This document shows, piece by piece, positions 1-8,159 of a DNA stretch of 64,000 bases. A program made the position numbers and the translations under genes. Under the pieces are notes generated by a model. That model saw nothing but the letters and a program-made list of their open reading frames with translations, searched no databases and had not been told where the DNA came from. Location of the stretch: the NCBI RefSeq assembly GCF_030811595.1, contig NZ_JAUSRB010000002.1, positions 62,001-126,000 on the forward strand, in the 5' to 3' direction. The DNA is from Streptosporangium brasiliense (GTDB taxonomy: Bacteria > Actinomycetota > Actinomycetes > Streptosporangiales > Streptosporangiaceae). The first letter of the stretch is position 1, and the number at the start of each line of letters is the position of its first letter.

Positions 1-1
1 G

Positions 2-136
2 TACGTCCGCGACTGGGCGACCGGCACGGGCTGGGACAAGAAGGAGCCCGCGCCGGAGGTGCCCGCCGAGGTCGTGGAGGCCACCCGGGCCCGCTACGTC
101 GAGGCGTACGAGCGCATCACCGGCAAGACCTGGTAG
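2..136 (+). CDS. purC: SAICAR synthase, C-terminal fragment (5' end outside window)
   Basis: The last 44 codons of an ORF that enters from the left edge and stops at TAG 134-136. The translated tail contains [14 protein letters not shown], and a closing [20 protein letters not shown], which matches the conserved C-terminal helix of phosphoribosylaminoimidazole-succinocarboxamide synthase as I know the family. That enzyme joins aspartate to CAIR in cytosolic purine synthesis. The catalytic part lies outside the window, so the assignment rests only on the tail. A strong GC-rich hairpin follows, consistent with this being the end of its transcript. Confidence 0.85.
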   Translation, partial: YVRDWATGTGWDKKEPAPEVPAEVVEATRARYVEAYERITGKTW

Positions 137-160
137 ACCTCCCGTCCGGGCCGGAGACCC

Positions 161-205
161 CGCGCGGGGCCGGCTCCCGCCCGGCGCGGGTGCCGGCCCC
201 GCGCG
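161..205 (+). terminator. GC-rich hairpin after purC
   Basis: A perfect 14-bp inverted repeat (161-174 with 192-205) with a 17-nt loop, 24 nt after the purC stop. There is no T-tract, as is common for actinobacterial terminators. Between this hairpin and the next gene a short GACGGGCTCCGGGA phrase occurs three times (about 206-281). Confidence 0.65.
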
Positions 206-283
206 TGACGGGCTCCGGGACGCCGGCGCGCCGGTCCGCCGCGACGGGCTCCGGGATACCGGGCCGCGACGGGCTCCGGGACG

Positions 284-1081
284 TCAGTGCGCCAGTCTCC
301 GCTCGGCCGCGGCGCCCACGACGGACCGCTCGGCGGAGACCGGGTGGGCGCCGAAGTCGGCCACGATGCAGGTGATGTTGTCGGGACCGCCGCCCCGGTT
401 CGCCAGGTCGATGAGCCAGCGCGCCGCCTCGGCCGGGTCGTCGATCTCGGTCAGCGTGTTGAAGAGGGTCTCCGGACCGACCACGCCGGTCAGGCCGTCG
501 GAGCAGAGCAGGTAGCGGTCGTCGGGCTGGGCCTCGCGCAGCGACAGGTCCAGCTCACCGTCACCGGTGCCCTCCAGGACCCGCAGCACCATGGACCGGC
601 GCGGGTGCTCGGCGGCCTGCTCCGGGGTGATCCGGCCCTCGTCCACCAGCGACTGGACCAGGGTGTGGTCGTGGGTGATCTGGTAGAGGGCGCCGTCGCG
701 CAGCATGTAGGCGCGGGAGTCGCCGACGTGGGCGAGGGCGAAGGTGGCGCCGTCCCAGAGCATGGCGGTCAGGGTGGTGCCCATCCCCCGCAGCGTGGGG
801 TCCTGCTCGCTCATGTCGTGCAGGGTGTGGTTGACGTCTCTGGCCGCGTCCTTCAGCGCGGCGGTCAGGTCGACACCGCTGTCGGGAAGACGCTCGTCCA
901 GCGCCACCATGGCTGTCACGGCGAGTGAGCTGGCGACCTCTCCACCCGCGTGGCCGCCCATGCCGTCGGCTATGGCGAGCAGGCGCGCGCTCGCGTAGCC
1001 CGAGTCCTCGTTCGCCTCACGGCGGACGCCTACGTCGGAGCGGGCCGCGTAGCGCAGTGCCAATCCTTCGTTCAGTGCCAT
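284..1081 (-). CDS. PP2C-family Ser/Thr protein phosphatase
   Basis: A 265-residue soluble phosphatase of the metal-dependent PP2C (PPM) family that removes phosphate from Ser/Thr residues. Visible motifs are NED (24-26), DGMGGH (39-44) with the metal-binding Asp, VGDSRAY mid-protein, SDGL (about 190), and GGPDN (about 231-235) with the last metal-binding Asp. There is no membrane segment, unlike mycobacterial PstP. I chose the ATG at 1081 because family similarity begins just after it and a promoter sits directly upstream; the reading frame stays open 23 codons further upstream. It diverges from a DNA methylase that is followed by a Ser/Thr kinase, so phosphatase and kinase flank the methylase. 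Substrates are unknown. Confidence 0.9.
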   Translation of the reverse strand: MALNEGLALRYAARSDVGVRREANEDSGYASARLLAIADGMGGHAGGEVASSLAVTAMVALDERLPDSGVDLTAALKDAARDVNHTLHDMSEQDPTLRGMGTTLTAMLWDGATFALAHVGDSRAYMLRDGALYQITHDHTLVQSLVDEGRITPEQAAEHPRRSMVLRVLEGTGDGELDLSLREAQPDDRYLLCSDGLTGVVGPETLFNTLTEIDDPAEAARWLIDLANRGGGPDNITCIVADFGAHPVSAERSVVGAAAERRLAH

Positions 1082-1087
1082 GAAGGC

Positions 1088-1116
1088 AGTAAAGCATTGG
1101 TTGAAGCACTTCACAA
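1088..1116 (-). promoter_or_regulatory. Sigma70-type promoter of the PP2C gene, probably leaderless
   Basis: On the minus strand, TTGTGA (1116-1111) and TTTACT (1093-1088) are separated by exactly 17 nt, and the -10 ends 6 nt before the ATG at 1081. No Shine-Dalgarno is visible. The spacing would place the transcript start at or next to the start codon, so a leaderless mRNA is inferred. Confidence 0.5.
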
Positions 1117-1141
1117 GCAAAGGTGTTGTAGACCGTTGCGG

Positions 1142-1158
1142 CACAGTCAACTACTGTG
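1142..1158 (+). promoter_or_regulatory. Dyad CACAGT-N5-ACTGTG before the methylase
   Basis: A perfect 6+6 inverted repeat with a 5-nt spacer that ends 7 nt upstream of the methylase ATG at 1166. It lies where a repressor would block initiation. The methylase carries an N-terminal DNA-binding-like segment, so autoregulation is one possibility; this is inference. Confidence 0.35.
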
Positions 1159-1165
1159 GCCCAGT

Positions 1166-3064
1166 ATGGAGGAGAGCCAGGACATCACGGTGAACGCGGG
1201 CGACATCGCCCGGCTCGCCTCCGTCGGCCGTGCCGCGGTGAGCAACTGGCGCCGCCGCCACGACGACTTTCCCCAGCCCGTGGGCGGTACGGCCTCCAGC
1301 CCGCTGTTCTCCCTGCCCGAGATCGCCGCGTGGTTGCGTCGCAACGGCAAATCTTTCGAGGTCTCCCTCGGCGACCTGGTCTGGCAGCGGCTGCGGACCT
1401 CGGCCGACGACCTGCGCCTGGGCGACCTGGTGGGCCGGGTCGGCGCGTTCCTGCTGTTCTTGCAACGGGAGCCGGCGGCGTGGCGGGAGCACGGCACACA
1501 GTCTCTCACCGGCCTGGCCGCCGCGACGACAGATCTTCCCGGCCACCCCGATCTGCGGCTGGACGACCTCGCGCTCGTCAGGCTGGTGGCCGAACTGGCC
1601 GCCGAACGGGGACCGCTGGAGACCTTCGAGTTCCTCTGCGAGCGCTACGTCGAGGCCCACTCCCGCCAGCTCTCGGTCACCCGGGACGACGTGGCCGCGC
1701 TGATGTCCCGCCTGGCCGACCCGGACGGGGGGACCGTCCTGGACCCGGCCTGCGGCGTCGGGACCCTCCTGCTGCACACCGGCTCCCCGCTCGGCCAGGA
1801 GATCAACGAGACGAACGCGCTGCTCGCCGCCGTCCGGCTGCTGCTGCGCGGGGCCGGGGCGCGGATCGTCGCCGGCGACTCGCTGCGCGAGGACGGCCTG
1901 GCCGGCGAGCTCGCCGACGCCGTGGTCTGCGACCCCCCTTTCAACGAGCGCGCGTGGGGCTACGAGGAGCTGACCGGCGACCCCCGCTGGGAGTACGGCC
2001 TGCCGCCGCGCGGGGAGTCCGAGCTCGCCTGGGTGCAGCACTGCCTGGCCCATGTCCGGCCGGGCGGCCTGGTGGCGATCCTGATGCCGGCCGCGGCGGC
2101 CGGGCGCCGCCCCGGCAAACGGATCCGGGGCAACCTGCTGCGCACCGGGGCGCTGCGGGCCGTGGTGACGCTCGGCCCCGGCGGTCCCGACCTGTGGATG
2201 CTGCGCCGCCCCGACGGCGGGCGGCCCCCCTCCCAGCTGCTGATGATGGACGCGGGCGAGGACCTGTCGGCCGTGGAGGCCGCCTGGCGGGCCTACACAC
2301 GGGACCCGGAGGCCGAGCTGTCCGGCGACTGCCGTACGGTGCGGATCATCGACCTGCTCGACGACGAGGTGGACCTCAGCCCGGCCCGGCACCGCCCGCA
2401 GCAGGGCGGCCCCGACTTCCTGCGGGACTTCACCGGCACCCTCGACCGCTTCCGTGACATCACGGCCACGCTGCCGGAGGGGCCTCCGGCCCTTGAGCTG
2501 CTCGCCGAACGGCAGGACCTGCCGACCACCACCGTCGGCGAGCTGGCCAAGGCGGGCCTGATCTCCATCCTGCAGGCCCCGGCCAAGATGTCGGCCGAGG
2601 AGGGACCGCTCCCGGTCCTGACCGCCGACGACACCGCCCTGGGCGCGTCTCCCTCCGGATGGACCACCCTCGACCCCGCCCTGGTCATGGTCAGGCCCGG
2701 TGACGTCGTGACCACCGCCCTGGGCGCGGTCCGGGTGATCACGCGGAGCGGCGCGGCGCTCGGTCCGCAGCTCACCCTCTACCGGGTGGACCCGCAGCGG
2801 CTCGACCCCGACTTCCTCGCCGGGTTCCTGCGCTCGGCCGACGCCACCCGCGTCCACTCCAGCTCCAGCCGCCTCGACGTGCGGCGGGCGCGGGTACCCA
2901 TGCTGCCCCTGGCCGACCAGCGGAAGTACGGCACGGCCTTCCGCGAGCTGTTCGCGTTGGAAGACCGGGTGCGCGAGACGACGGCGCTGGGGGAAACGCT
3001 GATCCGGCTAGGCTTTGACGGACTGGTCGACGGCCACCTCCGGCCGTGCGACCAAGGGGTGTGA
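1166..3064 (+). CDS. Solitary N6-adenine DNA methylase with HTH and HsdS-like tail
   Basis: A 632-residue protein. Residues about 8-60 look like an HTH/excisionase-type segment (GDIARLASVGRAAVSNWRRR, then a LPEIAAWLRRNGK wing). Residues about 190-203 hold the SAM-binding motif (LDPACGVGTLL), and the catalytic motif is DPPF at about 255, matching the (N/D/S)PP(Y/F) box of N6-adenine methylases. The last 180 residues resemble the end of a type I specificity subunit (GDVVTTALGAVRVI, then an RVPMLPLADQRKYG-like segment). M and S functions may therefore be fused. No restriction or translocase gene is nearby, so I read it as an orphan methylase, possibly regulatory. The kinase gene follows 27 nt downstream. 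Confidence 0.8.
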   Translation: MEESQDITVNAGDIARLASVGRAAVSNWRRRHDDFPQPVGGTASSPLFSLPEIAAWLRRNGKSFEVSLGDLVWQRLRTSADDLRLGDLVGRVGAFLLFLQREPAAWREHGTQSLTGLAAATTDLPGHPDLRLDDLALVRLVAELAAERGPLETFEFLCERYVEAHSRQLSVTRDDVAALMSRLADPDGGTVLDPACGVGTLLLHTGSPLGQEINETNALLAAVRLLLRGAGARIVAGDSLREDGLAGELADAVVCDPPFNERAWGYEELTGDPRWEYGLPPRGESELAWVQHCLAHVRPGGLVAILMPAAAAGRRPGKRIRGNLLRTGALRAVVTLGPGGPDLWMLRRPDGGRPPSQLLMMDAGEDLSAVEAAWRAYTRDPEAELSGDCRTVRIIDLLDDEVDLSPARHRPQQGGPDFLRDFTGTLDRFRDITATLPEGPPALELLAERQDLPTTTVGELAKAGLISILQAPAKMSAEEGPLPVLTADDTALGASPSGWTTLDPALVMVRPGDVVTTALGAVRVITRSGAALGPQLTLYRVDPQRLDPDFLAGFLRSADATRVHSSSSRLDVRRARVPMLPLADQRKYGTAFRELFALEDRVRETTALGETLIRLGFDGLVDGHLRPCDQGV

Positions 3065-3091
3065 TCCCCGCGACGTCCACGGGAGGGTCGG

Positions 3092-3985
3092 ATGGTCATC
3101 GGCGACCGATACGTGCTCGACGACCTCCCTCTCGCCCAGGGCGGCATGGGCGCCGTCTACGGCGGCCACGACAAGCACCTCGACCGCAGGGTGGCCGTCA
3201 AGTTCCTGCGGCTGCTGACCGGCCCCGACGAGGAGCTGAACCGGCGTTTCCTCCGTGAGGCCCGCATCCTGGCGAAGCTGGAGCACCCCGGCGCGCCGGT
3301 CCTCTACGACTTCGGCACCTTCGACCACCGGCTCTTCCAGGTGATGCAGTTCATCGACGGCGTCACCGTGGCCGACCTGCTCAGCGAGCACGGCCCCCTC
3401 CCGGTCCCCTGGGCGGCCGCGATCGCCGCCCAGGCCTGCGCCGTGCTGTCGGCCGCCCACGCGCTGTCCATCTACCACCGCGACCTCAAGCCGACCAACC
3501 TGATGCTCTGCCCCGACGGCAGCGTCAAGGTCCTCGACTTCGGCCTCGCCATGCTCCGCGAGACCGACTCCACCCGCTTCACCCGGGTCGGCCAGATCCT
3601 CGGCACCCCGGCCTACATGGCTCCCGAGCAGATCCAGCGCGGCCTCGTCGATCCCCGCAGTGACCTCTACGCCCTCGGCTGCGTCATCCACGAGATGCTC
3701 ACGGGCCGGCAGCTGTTCACCGGGCCCACCGAATACGCCGTCTACGAGCGCCAGGTGAAGGAACGGCCGCCCGCCGTCCCGGGCGTCCCGGCCGAGCTGA
3801 ACCGGCTGATCGAGGACCTCCTGGAGAAGGACCCCGACCGGCGCCCCGCCGGGGCCGAGATCCTCTACGAACGCCTGCAGCCCTTCGCCGTCGACCTGCC
3901 CATGCTCCCCGGCTTCCTCAACCCTCCGTCGGTCCCCAGCCCCGGCCGGATGTACGCCCGGGTCGTCGGCCGCGTCCTCGCCTGA
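3092..3985 (+). CDS. Soluble eukaryotic-type Ser/Thr protein kinase
   Basis: A 297-residue kinase that is almost only catalytic domain. The Gly-rich loop is AQGGMGAVYGG (15-25), the ATP-binding Lys is K37, the catalytic loop is YHRDLKPTNLM (HRD about 129), the DFG motif is at about 149, and GTPAYMAPEQ marks the activation segment. There is no transmembrane helix, PASTA or other sensor domain, so it is probably cytosolic and takes its signal from a partner. An AGGG-type RBS precedes the ATG at 3092. It lies 27 nt after the methylase and two genes from the PP2C phosphatase, which suggests a reversible phosphorylation unit around the methylase; that link is inferred. Confidence 0.92.
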   Translation: MVIGDRYVLDDLPLAQGGMGAVYGGHDKHLDRRVAVKFLRLLTGPDEELNRRFLREARILAKLEHPGAPVLYDFGTFDHRLFQVMQFIDGVTVADLLSEHGPLPVPWAAAIAAQACAVLSAAHALSIYHRDLKPTNLMLCPDGSVKVLDFGLAMLRETDSTRFTRVGQILGTPAYMAPEQIQRGLVDPRSDLYALGCVIHEMLTGRQLFTGPTEYAVYERQVKERPPAVPGVPAELNRLIEDLLEKDPDRRPAGAEILYERLQPFAVDLPMLPGFLNPPSVPSPGRMYARVVGRVLA

Positions 3986-4135
3986 GGCGGGCGGCCCGGA
4001 GCGGGCCAGGACGGCCGCGATCACCACCGGCGCGCGGCCGCCACATCTCGCTGCAACCGCTCACAAGAGGACCACAAGTCGCACCGGGCACGCTGTGCAC
4101 GCTTGCATCAGAAGCAGAGGAAGCGTGACAGACAT

Positions 4136-5953
4136 ATGTTCTCCAGACCATGGTGGCGACCGGCTCTGACAGCGGTGGCCGCCTTCTCGCTGTCGGCGGG
4201 CCTGCTCGCCGCACCCGCCCAGGCGGCCCCGTCGGTGGCGGTGGCGGGCGTGCAGGCGGCCCCGTCGGTGGCGGTGGCGGGCGTGCGGGCGACCCCGGGC
4301 CGCCAGGCGGGGCGGTGCCCGGCCGCGGTGGTGTTCTCGGCCACGGTCACCGTCAAGGGCGCGGCCCGGGTGAAATACCGCTGGGTGCGCGGCGACGGCA
4401 CCAAGGGCGCGGTCAGGACGGCGAAGGCCGGGACGGGGATCAAGCTCCAGGAGCGGCGGACCTTCTCCCGCAGCACCCGTGGCTGGCAGGCCGTACAGGT
4501 GCTCAGTCCGAAGAAGCTGACGTCCGGGCGGGCCCACTTCTCCGTCACCTGCCAGGGGTCCACCGACGTCGAGACCCCCAGGTCGCCCGCCGAGGGGCAG
4601 GGGCCCGCGCCGCGCGCCTCGGCCGAGGTGGCGGGGGGCAACACCTACTCGGGCCCGTGCGCGGCCCCCGGCAGGACCATTGACTTCGTCGGCACGATCC
4701 GCGTCTCGCGTGTCCCCGCGGCCGTCTCCTACCGGTGGGCCGACAGCGACGGAGGCCCGCTCGGCCGGCAGGACCTCTGGTTCTCGGCCAAGGACTCGCC
4801 GCGACGCACGGTCGGCGCGAGCCGCACCTTCCTCGCCGGCCAGTCCGGCACCCGGTGGATCGAGATCCTGGACCGCCACGGGAAGGTCCTGAGCACCTCG
4901 GCCAAGGTCCCGTACTCGGTGACCTGCACGCCGACGCCCGCGCCGGTGACCGCCTCGGTGACGGGCGTCCGGGTCGACCCGGCCGCCTACCGCGGGACGT
5001 GCGCCGCGCCGCTCACCTTCACCTTCACCGCCGATCTCGCCGTCTCCAAGCCGGCCAAGGTCACCTACCGGTGGATCCGCGGCGACGGCACGACGGTCCC
5101 CGGCGAGTGGGAGTTCAAGGACGCCAAGGACCTGACCAAGACGGTCAGCCTCACCTGGCCGGTGGCCGACCCCGCCAAGGTGGCCGGCGGGTCCGCGACG
5201 GTGCAGATCACCTCGCCGGGCAGGTCGGAGGCGGGTCCCGCGAAGTTCACGATCACCTGCGAGGACACCGGGCCCGGCACGGTGACGGTGTCGGATCCCG
5301 TGATCACCACCTGGAGCCGGGGCGGCGGCGAGTGCACCACCCAGAACCCGTACCAGGTGACCGCCGCGTCGATGATCACCGCGCCGAAGGGCGCGGGCTT
5401 CCCGCTCGACGTCACCTACCGGTGGCGGTGGGCGGACGGCGGCTACTGGCACAAGGAGACGGTGAAGATCACCGGGCCTGGGCCCCACCGGGTGGCCCAC
5501 CAGTGGTTCGTCCAGCGGAGTCAGGCAGGCAAGGTCTTCGTGGACGTCCTCACCCCCACGCCGGTGAAGTCCGGGACCACGGAGTACTCGGTGACGTGCG
5601 ACGGCAGGCCGCCCGTCCCGAACACCGGCGGCGTGGTGACCTCGGTGACCGACGCGAAGATCACGCCGTCCTCCCACACGGGCACGTGCCCGGTCGACCT
5701 GAAGGCCGTCGCGACGATCACGGTGTCGGCCCCGACCAGTGGGCCCGTCGAATACGCCTGGGTGTTCGACAACGGCACCTCCAGCCCCACCGCCCAGGTC
5801 GACTTCCCGGCCGGCGGCCCCCTCACCAAGACGGTGGTGTGGGACGAGTGGCGGGCCGTCAAGACCAGCGGTCCGGTGACCGGCTACCTGCGGACCGTCA
5901 CGCCCAACACGGCGGTGTCGTCCCCCGTCTCCTACTCCGTCACCTGCGCCTGA
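4136..5953 (+). CDS. Secreted protein of five Ig-like Cys-paired repeats
   Basis: A 605-residue protein with a signal peptide (basic FSRPWWR start, hydrophobic core, AQA cleavage site near residue 28). The rest is five repeats of about 110-125 residues. Each opens with a Cys (G-x-C), contains a V-x-YRW-x(2-3)-DG core, and ends with (Y/F)(S/T)(V/I)TC at about residues 137, 262, 374, 487 and 605. The paired cysteines suggest one disulfide per beta-sandwich domain. No catalytic motif, sortase signal or membrane anchor is present, so I can call it only an exported repeat protein, perhaps adhesive or binding. The ATG at 4136 is chosen over an in-frame TTG at 4103 because AGAGGAAG precedes it. Confidence 0.7.
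   Translation: MFSRPWWRPALTAVAAFSLSAGLLAAPAQAAPSVAVAGVQAAPSVAVAGVRATPGRQAGRCPAAVVFSATVTVKGAARVKYRWVRGDGTKGAVRTAKAGTGIKLQERRTFSRSTRGWQAVQVLSPKKLTSGRAHFSVTCQGSTDVETPRSPAEGQGPAPRASAEVAGGNTYSGPCAAPGRTIDFVGTIRVSRVPAAVSYRWADSDGGPLGRQDLWFSAKDSPRRTVGASRTFLAGQSGTRWIEILDRHGKVLSTSAKVPYSVTCTPTPAPVTASVTGVRVDPAAYRGTCAAPLTFTFTADLAVSKPAKVTYRWIRGDGTTVPGEWEFKDAKDLTKTVSLTWPVADPAKVAGGSATVQITSPGRSEAGPAKFTITCEDTGPGTVTVSDPVITTWSRGGGECTTQNPYQVTAASMITAPKGAGFPLDVTYRWRWADGGYWHKETVKITGPGPHRVAHQWFVQRSQAGKVFVDVLTPTPVKSGTTEYSVTCDGRPPVPNTGGVVTSVTDAKITPSSHTGTCPVDLKAVATITVSAPTSGPVEYAWVFDNGTSSPTAQVDFPAGGPLTKTVVWDEWRAVKTSGPVTGYLRTVTPNTAVSSPVSYSVTCA
4221..4286 (+). repeat. 33-bp perfect tandem duplication in the secreted-protein gene
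   Basis: Two head-to-tail copies (4221-4253 and 4254-4286) encode a duplicated AAPSVAVAGV segment just after the signal peptide. The copies are identical, so the duplication is recent or actively maintained. It changes only the linker before the first domain. Confidence 0.9.
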
Positions 5954-5971
5954 GCACCACCCCCGGCCATC

Positions 5972-6019
5972 GGTGACGGCACCCGCGACCGCGCGACCCG
6001 CGTCGCGGGTGCCGTCACC
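5972..6019 (+). terminator. Strong hairpin after the secreted-protein gene
   Basis: A perfect 18-bp inverted repeat (5972-5989 with 6002-6019) with a 12-nt loop, 18 nt after the stop codon. It is the clearest terminator in the left third of the window. It lacks a T-tract. Confidence 0.8.
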
Positions 6020-6117
6020 CGGCCTCTGCCGGACGGCATAGCCGGCGGCGCCGGAACGGCCGCGGACCTGCCGAACGGCCCATGGCCCGCCGTCCCGGCG
6101 GCGGGGACGCTTGATCC

Positions 6118-7212
6118 ATGACAACTGTTACGGCTCCACCTCGTCCGGGACCCTCGATGAGGTCACGCCTGCCGGCCTGGGCCGGTTACGCCGCGGCGCT
6201 CTGGTCGCTCGCCTACGGCCTGCTCGGCCTGCGCTGGGCGCTGGGCGGGCCGGGCTTCCCCTGGGGCGCGAGCGACCCCGATCCCGACGGGGCGCTGTCC
6301 ATCCTCTCGGGCGCCCGCCCGCAGCCGGGCGGATGGTGGATCGCCGGCCTGGGGCTGGCCTGCGCGGTGCTGTCACTGGTGCTCGCCGTGGTCCGGGGAC
6401 GGGGCCCGCTGCGGATGGTGCCGCCCGCCCTCGCCTGGCCGGCCGCCGTGGCGCTGATGCTGGTGATCCCCGACTCCCGCCTCATGATGGGCGTCGCCTA
6501 CACGCCGCTCCTGCTGGTCGCGCCCCTGTTCGGCTGGGACCTCGGCGGCGCCGGCCTGCTCGACGTCTGGCCTTGGGAGGTGGTCAACCAGCTGCTGTGC
6601 GTGCTCGGCGGGGTGCTCCTGGCCGCGGCCGCCCTGTCCTACCACCGCCGCGGCAGGCGGGCCTGCGCCGGCTGCGGCCGTACGGCGGGCGGCGGAGGCT
6701 GGACGGCCCCGGCCGCCGCGGCTCGCTGGGGGCGCCGGGCCGTCCACGTGGCCGCCACGGTGCCACTGGTGTACTGCGCGACCCGATGGGCCTGGGCCCT
6801 GGGCATCCCGCTGGGGGTCAGCGAGGAGTTCCTCGCCGAGGGCTCCCGCGACACCCCGGGGATCTGGCTGGCGGGGGCCTACCTGGCCACCTTCGGAGCA
6901 CTGGGCGGGATCCTCACCCTGGGGCTGACCCAGCGCTGGGGCGAGGTCTTCCCCCGGTGGATCCCCGGCCTGCGCGGCAGGCGGGTCCCGCCGCCGCTCG
7001 CCGTCGTCCCCGCCGCGTTCGTCTCGGTCATCGTCACCGTGGCGGGCCTGACCTACATCCGCTGGACGGTCGCGGGCCGCTTCGAGCTCTCCGAGGTGGG
7101 CGCCTGGCTCCCGGAGACGTTCTGGCCGATCTGGGGAGCGGCCCTGGCCGCCGCCGCCCTCGCCTACCACCTGCGCAGACGCGGCCGGTGCCGGCGCTGC
7201 GGCCGGCTGTGA
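6118..7212 (+). CDS. Polytopic membrane protein with two CxxC clusters
   Basis: A 364-residue integral membrane protein of unknown function. Hydropathy by eye gives about eight transmembrane segments arranged in two similar halves. The first half ends with RRACAGCGR (about 181-188) and the protein ends with RCRRCGRL. The two halves therefore each close with a basic CxxC knuckle, which looks like an internal duplication. Paired CxxC sites could bind metal or form a small zinc knuckle on the cytosolic side. GGGGAC lies about 9 nt before the ATG at 6118. Terminator-like hairpins flank the gene, so it is probably monocistronic. Confidence 0.7.
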   Translation: MTTVTAPPRPGPSMRSRLPAWAGYAAALWSLAYGLLGLRWALGGPGFPWGASDPDPDGALSILSGARPQPGGWWIAGLGLACAVLSLVLAVVRGRGPLRMVPPALAWPAAVALMLVIPDSRLMMGVAYTPLLLVAPLFGWDLGGAGLLDVWPWEVVNQLLCVLGGVLLAAAALSYHRRGRRACAGCGRTAGGGGWTAPAAAARWGRRAVHVAATVPLVYCATRWAWALGIPLGVSEEFLAEGSRDTPGIWLAGAYLATFGALGGILTLGLTQRWGEVFPRWIPGLRGRRVPPPLAVVPAAFVSVIVTVAGLTYIRWTVAGRFELSEVGAWLPETFWPIWGAALAAAALAYHLRRRGRCRRCGRL

Positions 7213-7253
7213 CGCGGACCGTCCACGACGTGGGCCGCCGGTGACGCGGAAGG

Positions 7254-7277
7254 CCCGCCGTGGCTCGCCACGGCGGG
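7254..7277 (+). terminator. Hairpin between membrane protein and MBL genes
   Basis: A perfect 11-bp stem (7254-7264 with 7267-7277) with a 2-nt loop. It falls between the stop at 7212 and the MBL start at 7301. Its position argues against the longer in-frame start at 7241 for the following gene. Confidence 0.55.
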
Positions 7278-7300
7278 GCGGGCCGGGGAGAATGCGACGC

Positions 7301-8104
7301 ATGGAAGGTCGATGGATCGAAGTGGCCGACAGGGTGCTGGTGCGCCGTTACACGGAACTGGACCTGTCGGTGGGACTGGTCATGGGTGACGGCGGCTGCC
7401 TGGTGGTCGACACGCGAGGCGACGAGCGGCAAGGGGCGGAGCTCGCCGCGGAGGTGCGGCGGATCACCCGGGATCCGTGGACGGTGGTGATCACTCACTC
7501 GCACTTCGACCACAGCTTCGGCACCCGGCCGTTCCTGGACTGCCCCGTCTGGGCGCAGGAGGGGTGCCGGGCCGACCTGATCGCGGACGGGGCCGGGACG
7601 AAGGAGGCCTGGGCGCGGCGTTACCGGCAGGAGGGACGTGCCGACATCGCCGACGACATCGCCAAGACGGAGATCGTGCTGCCGGACCGCCTCGTGACCG
7701 ACCGGGCGGAGCTGACCGTCGGCGGGCGCGAGATCGTCATGGCCTACTTCGGCCGCGGCCACTCCAGCAACGACCTCGTGGTCCACGTCCCGGACGCCGG
7801 TGTGGTGTTCGCCGGTGACCTGGTGGAGAACGGCGCGCCGCCGGCGTACGGCGACGCCTACCCGCTCGAATGGCCGGCCGCCGTCGCCGGGCTGCTCGGG
7901 CTGGCCGGCGAGGGCACCGTGGTGCCCGGCCACGGGGATCCGATGGACCGCCGGTCCGTCACCGCCCAGCACGCCGATATCACCGCCGTCGCCGGGCTCT
8001 GCCGGGAGGTGGCCGCCGGCCGGATGAGCGTGCCGGAGGCCGTACGGCTGTCGCCCTACCCCGAGGACACCATCAGGGCCGCCCTCCAGCGTCCGGCGGG
8101 CTAG
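7301..8104 (+). CDS. MBL-fold metallohydrolase
   Basis: A 267-residue metallo-beta-lactamase-fold hydrolase. The zinc motif THSHFDHSFG is at about residues 65-74, followed by GRGHSSNDLVV (third metal-site His), an FAGDLVENG segment and a late VPGHGDP, which are the usual five MBL motifs. The order fits the glyoxalase II/general MBL group rather than a true beta-lactamase; the substrate is unknown. There is no signal peptide, so it is cytosolic. The ATG at 7301 sits 12 nt after a GGGGAG run; an ATG at 7292 is the alternative, too close to that run. It converges on the flavohemoprotein gene. Confidence 0.88.
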   Translation: MEGRWIEVADRVLVRRYTELDLSVGLVMGDGGCLVVDTRGDERQGAELAAEVRRITRDPWTVVITHSHFDHSFGTRPFLDCPVWAQEGCRADLIADGAGTKEAWARRYRQEGRADIADDIAKTEIVLPDRLVTDRAELTVGGREIVMAYFGRGHSSNDLVVHVPDAGVVFAGDLVENGAPPAYGDAYPLEWPAAVAGLLGLAGEGTVVPGHGDPMDRRSVTAQHADITAVAGLCREVAAGRMSVPEAVRLSPYPEDTIRAALQRPAG

Positions 8105-8159
8105 GTCCCGTCCGGACCGGGCGGGTGGCCGGTCGATCGGGGCCGGTCCCGGCGGCCCT

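Noticed and set aside
284..3985. Pgl/BREX-type phage defence system
   Set aside because: Methylase, kinase and phosphatase are present, but no PglZ alkaline-phosphatase-like protein, no PglW-size kinase and no P-loop PglY/BrxC. The similarity is only in logic.
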